Source: Cephalopachus bancanus
Lineage: Eukaryota > Chordata > Mammalia > Primates > Tarsiidae
Direction: 5' to 3'
NCBI GenBank assembly: GCA_027257055.1
Contig: JAPVLO010000073.1
Span: 496,001 to 560,000, forward strand
DNA: 64,000 nt
Shown here: one piece after another, positions 57,840-64,000 of the stretch
Layout of the letters: every line of letters starts with the position of its first letter
Position numbering within the stretch: the first letter of the stretch is position 1
Position numbers and translations under genes: made by a program
Notes under the pieces: model-generated
What the model was told of the DNA's origin: nothing
Seen by the model: the letters and a program-made list of their open reading frames with translations, nothing else
Database searches by the model: none

Positions 57840-59585
57840 ATAAGTAAACTGTAGGCAATTATTCCTCCTAAAATTTATTTTGGTATATGATATATGGTAT
57901 CCCGTGACCAGGCATTCAATCTGTATCAATATAGAGATGAGGGTCCATATAAGAGATATTTGCCCAAAAATGACCTTGCTCCTCCAAAACTCTACAGACC
58001 TGTTTTCTCACAGGATTCATAGAGTTTGCAGGTCTGTCTCTCAGGCCCTCTGAGTAACATTAGATCGGCTACTTCATAGGGTTCAAGGGGCACAGTTGTT
58101 TGTACTTCAACTTATACTAACTTGAAAGTCTTCTCTAGTCAAGAGTTTTTCTTAATCAGCATGGATAGCCTTGTAAATAACACAGAAAATGAGTAAGAGA
58201 AGCCCAAATGCCTACAAAATAATTTAATTGAGGGATCAGGACTGGTTTAATATAATAAGGAATTGCGGGGACTGGAGTGAACTCAGGAGGATTTGCTAAA
58301 AGTAAAGCATTCAAAAGCAATTTCTTAGATACTGTCTTGTTTTAACTTCTCATTTAAAACGTAAAGCAATATGCTTTGTCATGGTAATGTAACCATAAAG
58401 TAGCAATTCACAGTGGCAAAAAATAAAGGAAGAAAGGGTATATGGCTTTTGTAGGTGACTGAGTATCGCAGAGGACTAAGGAAGATGTATATTTAAATCT
58501 CTAAGACTAACTTTCATATTACACACATTCTCTTTTCCTTCACCCCAATACCTATTCATAGTCATTGATTACCATAAGAGATGCTATGACTGGGAAAGTG
58601 TTGTACTTGTAAATAGAATAGAAAAATCAAAATCATTGTCTTGAAGAAATAGAATATGTTCAGGCCTGCAGCATTCTTCTATAATTCCATTGTAAATACT
58701 GACTATCAAATGAAAGAATGTGTCCATCTTAATTCAACTAAGACCGTCTGGAAAATGGAAAAACAAGATATTCAGAGGCAAATTTTGGTCATGTCACCTC
58801 ACAAAATGTGTGCTTTAACATGTCAAGTACCATGTAGCTTGTTTGGCACATGTTATTGGTGATATTGAATGATGCCATTAAGTACTTGAATCTCATGGAT
58901 AATACCTTTGTTCTGATTCAATTGATTCTGAGAGTATTCAAGGCACTAAAGTAGCAAGCTTCCTGGGAGTAAATGTATTGCTAACCTTTAATAATAGAAG
59001 TCAGCTTCCCTAATGCAATTAGTTTTGTGCACACTGATAAGACAGCATTACTGAGTCCCACTTCCTGAGAGCCTATATCTGAACAGTGAAGACTTCATAA
59101 GGTGAAGGATTGAGGGGATGAACAAACAGGTTTCTCTGGGAGAGCTATGCCTCAGCTTTATCATGAGTGTTCTTCCTATGCCTGCATGTCTCAGTATAAC
59201 CTTGGTGCTTTATCATGTATGCATAAAGCAAGTTATGAGTCAAGTGAGTAGACTGATGTATACATAACAAAGTGCCAAGGCTATATTGAGTCACATGATG
59301 AATTCTGACTCTGAAAATAAGAGACAATTTAATAGATTTATTCTTAAATTGTGTCTTAAATGCAGGCATGGTCTATGGCTGAATGAAGGTCATTCCAGAT
59401 TGAAGAAAACATGCAGACACAGGAAAAGCACCTGCAATAAGGATATACTTTTTACATATTTATTATTAATATTTATTTCAATTTTTAAATGTGTCTTTCA
59501 TTTGCCTTTACTTATCTTTGTGTTTGTCTTTAAGGGTCTTCCCCACATTGATTTGTGTGAATTTTCCATATCAAGAATATTAACT
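57840..59585. other. Unassigned sequence
   Basis: No gene is recognised. 57900-58200 has moderate GC and could be old LTR or internal ERV sequence. 59140-59450 contains the repeated phrases 'gaaggtcattccag' and 'atgcagacacagg', but I see no supportable call. Confidence 0.4.
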
Positions 59586-59589
59586 TTTT

Positions 59590-60015
59590 GACGCTCACAA
59601 GTTTTACATTTTCATGTATTCAGAAAGACAATGGCCAAACCATATAAATAGTACAACTTGAACTACAACTTCTACAGCAACCATCTTGGGAAACTAGCCC
59701 ACAGCCTCTGCAGCAATAGATGGTCAAGTCTTGATCAGTGACTGACAGCTTCCCTATTTTGTTCCTACTTCCAATCAGAAAACACCAAAGCCAAAGAAGT
59801 ATGGTCCTTAAACCAATCACATAGGATACCCTGCTTCAAGTTAATTTGCCACAGCTTCCCCATGCCAACAACCTCCAGTCAGAGCACACCTAAAGCCTTC
59901 CCTTTTCCTTACTCTAAAGTTTTCCACTCCCTTGCATGCCTTTAAATTTCTGCCCAAACAAGTGATTGTGCCTGACTCTCTTTCTGTAGCTCTCAATAAA
60001 TAACTTCTGTTTTCA
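59590..60015 (+). mobile_element. LTR-like sequence (class unknown)
   Basis: GC-richer than its surroundings, with 'aaaccaatcacatagg' (CCAAT-type), a pyrimidine-rich promoter-like part and 'agctctcaataaataacttc' as polyadenylation signal plus downstream T/G-rich sequence. The layout is that of an LTR. I do not see its partner or target duplication. Confidence 0.5.
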
Positions 60016-60201
60016 TTTGAGTTTTCTTCATTTATTTCCACATCATTTAAAAATTCTATAGCATTAATAGCTCTTAATTCTTCATAGAACCATAGTCTGT
60101 TCCTATTTTTCTCTTGGAACAAAATATTAAAACTCAAACATCAAAGAATTTCCAGGTGTTTTGTTTTCAGGTTTGAAACTGAAATTTTTCTCCAGGGATC
60201 A

Positions 60202-60273
60202 ATCATTAAGTCAAGAAGCCACTTGGGTCTGGGAAATCGGTTCAGAAATATTACAATGAATGATGTCTGAGGC
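60202..60273 (+). repeat. ~70-bp direct repeat, copy 1
   Basis: 'aagtcaagaagccacttggg', 'tctgggaaatcggttcagaa', 'tgatgtctgaggc'. Matched at 60853-60924. Confidence 0.8.
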
Positions 60274-62440
60274 TCTGCCACCGTCTTGTTGCTCTTGCAT
60301 TGGATATAGGTTCATGGACACAAAAGCATCTTCTATTATAATAGTGCTTATTTCCATTTAAAATACATAAAATTATAAGATTAAAGAGAAATTTTCTAAT
60401 ACAGCAAACGTGAGTGCCAAGAAAATAAGAAAGTGCCAATACATAAGTAAGTGATATTACTGACTGTAATGTTTGTCAACAGTGAAACCTTTGAGGAGTT
60501 GATCTTGTTGGAGGTCTGAAAGGACTGGAAATCTTCACAAGCTAAGACATGTCAAGGGCATAACTCAGACTAACAATTTAGTCATTCCTTAAAGGAAATT
60601 CTACCTTCTGGGATGCAAATGACCTACCTTGAGGGCAGAGGTGGGAGAGGAAGGAGAATGAAAGAAGAAAAACTCCTTGCCCTAACATAAGCACAAAGAA
60701 GGAAAAGGACTCAGGTACCGAGGGTAAAAATGCCAGATTCCATAGGTTTGAGATGAAGAACTAAGTCAAACATCAATCAAGTTTTGCACTGAACTATAAA
60801 AAAGTAAATAATCTGTATGATAATTAAAAGGTGCCTAGAGTTAACTTCCAGAATTCATCAAGTCAAAAAGCCACTTGGGTCTGGGAGATCAGTTCAGAAA
60901 CATTACATGAATGGTGTCTGAGGCATATACCAGCATATAAAACGGAATTAAAAATTTGTGCAATTTAGTTCTGTTGGAGCACACTTTAAAAAAACAATTA
61001 TTAGAATAAGTAAAAGTTATTGATTATCTCTTCCGCAAAGGTCTTTTAAACTCTGAGATTACACCAAATTATATAAGTTACAGAGCATTACTTTCAGGAA
61101 AATAACTACATTTATTCTTTCAGAGTTTAATTTTTAGAAAAAAATCACTTAGGCAATAGGAAGTGATACTAGAAACTACACAACCCAGCATAATGATAGT
61201 AAATGCCAGATTCCATAAGGTTTGGGATGTGAAGTTGGCTGCAACATGTAAGACAGACTTCCAGAGAAGAAAGAGCTAGGCAGACAAAGAGCCCCAGACA
61301 TTTACATAAGGATCCTTCTGAGTCTGCTGGACACCAACTGAGCATGTGGAGAGTTAAACTCCAAAAATGGGGCAAAGAAAACCAGGGGAGTTGTAAATTG
61401 AACAATGTCCACACATTCTATCTCTGATTGCCCAGAATGGAGAGTTTTCACTGATTCCCCAGGACATCCAAACATTAATGGAATCCCCAGAAGGAACAAG
61501 GACTACAGATATATGTATACACATATATTGCATGTATACATGTGTGTATATTTATGTGTAATTATATAGATATGCATTATATCATATTATATATTCACTA
61601 TATATTAGTATATACTATATATGTTTATATGTGTGTACATATTGTGTCTACTTGTAGACATTACTACATACATACAGAGAGAACAGTTACCTATTTAATA
61701 ATCCAACCTCCAAAAAAATTCTTCTCTAAGTTACCAAAATTCTCCCTGAATTGCTATTCATTCCACTGTTATTTTATAGAGCTTTGTTTTGTTTTGCTTG
61801 GTTTTTTCAAACAAAAACATTACTGAGAAGTACCATTAAGTTATTAATATCTTGGCTTGGACAAGTTTTTGAGATCACTAAAGAGCCTTTCTGAGATGCT
61901 GGATACAGCTAGGCATTTTACCCTGATAGGCAGGACCAATTCTGGCTCTCGACAAAGGCATATTCAAAGATATAGTTTTAACTCTGCAAATGTGATTAGA
62001 TTACATTCATTACTAATGAAGAGACCTTAAGAATTGCAAAGTGCCATATAATCAATTGCTAATTTCTAAATGGAGTTTTAACAGCATGTGGTCATTAAGT
62101 TTTTATAATTCTTAAATTAGTTGAAAAGTGAACATGTCAGTTCATGGTCATTTTTTTATGTCTACATGCCAATCAGCCAGACTAATGAATTTTGAAACAG
62201 AACTAACATTGGTTTTTTTTTTTAGTATCCTCCTAATCAAGATATTTAATTTCTCATCTCATCCTATTTCATTTAGTCTAATCAACCTGCCTTGCTGTGT
62301 GCCTGAGAAACTGACCACTATCTGTGAACCAGTGTTTATAAGCAAAACCGTGTCTTAAGTGCCCTCTCTAACATACTGCTTAAATTATAAAAAGTCATTA
62401 TGCCAGAATAATTTGCATATCATCACATTAAAAGTCCAGA
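60274..62440. other. AT-rich sequence with TA/TG simple repeat
   Basis: No gene is recognised. Between 61510 and 61660 there is a TATG/TATA-rich tract. Open frames on it are composition artefacts. Confidence 0.5.
60853..60924 (+). repeat. ~70-bp direct repeat, copy 2
   Basis: 'aagtcaaaaagccacttggg', 'tctgggagatcagttcagaa', 'tggtgtctgaggc', about 90% like copy 1. A second phrase, 'aaatgccagattccata', is also repeated, at about 60728 and 61201. This suggests a larger, decayed duplication or two copies of an unknown repeat. Confidence 0.8.
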
Positions 62441-62444
62441 ATTA

Positions 62445-62690
62445 TTTAAAATGAAATAATTTAATAATATCATTCATTGAGTGTGTGCTGGATGTCTGGC
62501 ACAATTCTAACTTGCCCGATTCACACACAAAACCAGAAAGAAAGGTACTATCATTCTAATACACACTTTGTCAAGAAGGAAAATGAGATGAGGCAATTTT
62601 AAATAACATTGACTAAAGTCACTTTTGTAATTAAAAGCCAGGTAGATATATTCATTGCATTTTAATTTCTTACCATTCTAAGTATTTATT
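62445..62690 (-). mobile_element. MIR
   Basis: On the plus strand, 'attcattgagtgtgtgctgg', 'atgtctggcacaattctaac', 'aaggtactatcattctaa' and 'aaaatgagatgaggcaattt' are the reverse complement of MIR in order. Diverged. Confidence 0.75.
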
Positions 62691-63095
62691 TTGAAGAATT
62701 AAAATTGATAACTGTTAATTCTGTAAGAAGGTAAAGCAGACATCATCCTACTACTAATGAAATTAAAAGTAGAGACCACAGCAAGATTTTTTATTTTTTA
62801 ATCTGCTTGCTAAAAATCAATCACAGGCTGCTTTTATCCCTTAGGAAACCTGCACACATGGTGCCCATCATCACTCTCCAAACAAACTTTCCCAGCAAAG
62901 TAAAGAAGCTCTGATTCCATCAGTTCTTCATACACTCAGAAAGGACTGGTTTCATGAGTTTAGTCTGATCTCTGCCCCAGCAGTTAGAAAATCAGACTGC
63001 AGTTAGGTAAACAGATGTTTAAATAATTTTGATGAGAAACATTTCCACCAATTGCAGCCTGATCTCAAATCTTTGGCACGTTTCCTTAGACATAA
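62691..63095. other. Unique sequence
   Basis: No recognised gene or repeat. Confidence 0.5.
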
Positions 63096-63385
63096 ATATC
63101 AGCATAATTTTTTATTTTATTTGGATTTGGTTTGATTTTAGATTCAAGAGGTACACGCACACATTTGTTACACAGGTCTACTGTGTGGTGGTGAAGTTTG
63201 GGCTTCTAATGAGCTTGTTCCCCAGGTTGTGTGAATGGTGCCTGTTGGATGGTTTTTCAACCCTTATTCCCCTTCCCTTCCTCTCCCCCTTGAGTATACC
63301 CAAGTGTCTTTTCTTCTATTTTTGTGCCTGTGTGTATCCAGTGTTTAGTTCCCACTTATGAGTGATGTTCTCATATCAGCATAAT
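63096..63385 (-). mobile_element. L1 3' UTR fragment (older primate/L1MA-type)
   Basis: 'ttagattcaagaggtacacg' with 'cacatttgttacacaggtct' and 'tatccagtgtttagttccca' is the reverse of an L1 3' UTR of a different family from the 'ggggtacaattcag' copies. The exact duplication 'atatcagcataat' is at 63096-63108 and 63373-63385. Confidence 0.88.
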
Positions 63386-63657
63386 ATTGAGGAAATTAAT
63401 TTTGCAAACTATTTAGTAACTTTTGCCTACTGATAATTCTAATCTATTTGGAAAATTATCCCCTGGATTATAATTTTAAAAGCGTGAAAAATGCAACATC
63501 TATGGATGCTATAGATATTTGGTTTTGTTTTTGACTTTTGTATTCTTCAAATTCTAGCAGCATCATCTGTTTACCTCAACATTGCAGAACAGTGAGCGAA
63601 ATCCCAAACTAGAAGTGCTACTATACAAAAATTGACGTTTCTGATCTGAACTCTTTT

Positions 63658-63722
63658 AAAAGATATTGAGCAACAACAATGTAACAAACTCAATTCTAGG
63701 TGCTCTTTCATATATTAGGTAG
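63658..63722 (-). mobile_element. Short MIR fragment
   Basis: 'agatattgagcaacaacaat' and 'ctcaattctaggtgctcttt' match the reverse MIR start. Confidence 0.55.
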
Positions 63723-64000
63723 GATTTTAGGGTTTTTTTCTAACTACTCGAACCCCAAACTGCAGAGCATTTTTTCTTAAGCAAATGCAGTATAATCTAC
63801 AGTACGATAAAACATGCACATAAAAATAGTTTCTAGATATTTCCATGAAATTTTTCATACTAAGATTTTAGCTGCTATTTGAAATATTTGGCATAAACTC
63901 TTCTTATACTTGAATGAATATTGACGATGATTATCTCTAATTCCCAGTCATTCTGGTTCCAGGACTCAGACTAATTCAGAAGAAACAATAACTCTGCACT
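63723..64000. other. Unique AT-rich sequence to the window end
   Basis: No feature recognised. Confidence 0.5.

Noticed and set aside
61510..61826. 94-codon frame rich in Tyr/His/Ile
   Set aside because: Generated by a TATG/TATA simple repeat.

Overview
This is vertebrate nuclear DNA, and almost certainly primate. It is AT-rich and intergenic, with no intact protein-coding gene that I can support. Every longer open frame either sits in a repeat (Alu, LINE-1 (L1), mariner, LTR) or looks like a chance frame. Dimeric 7SL-derived Alu elements put it in a primate. The Alu and L1 3' ends differ from the human ones I know: Alus read 'gtggctcagcctgtaatcc' and end 'gactccaactc', and L1 3' UTRs carry 'ggggtacaattcagggtta'. 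Together with mariner copies and a young-looking hAT foldback, this points to a strepsirrhine (lemur/loris-type) primate. The species is an inference.

Layout. 1-14 kb: a left-arm-only Alu, two Alu dimers, a deleted mariner and an MLT1-type LTR in unique AT-rich DNA. 14-17 kb: an ERVL-like LTR, primer binding site and internal region, broken by a second mariner and an L1 tail. 17-27 kb: Alus, a foldback mariner composite, a 138-bp dispersed direct duplication, a short perfect palindrome and a long hAT foldback. 27.1-35.9 kb: a fossil class I provirus with two same-strand LTRs about 7 kb apart, a tRNA-Glu-like sequence in its leader, and later insertions of a twin-primed L1 and Alus. 38-51.4 kb: a deeply nested repeat cluster of an old L1, several LTRs, a retrotransposed U1 snRNA pseudogene, a minisatellite-like tandem block joined to an L1 ORF1 tail, and a solo class II-like LTR with internal duplications. 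51.4-64 kb: an L2/MIR-like fragment, a Charlie-type hAT fragment, a MIR split by an L1, three more L1 3' ends, an LTR-like stretch and MIR fragments.

Nothing here works as a pathway. The information lies in the order of insertions, which target-site duplications and interrupted hosts often date relative to one another. I found no convincing new gene system. The most useful items are the structural oddities: the hAT palindrome, the foldback mariner, the tRNA-like sequence in the provirus, the tandem block upstream of the L1 ORF1 tail, and the duplicated LTR. Family names are from memory of consensus features; boundaries are read by eye and may be off by several bases.
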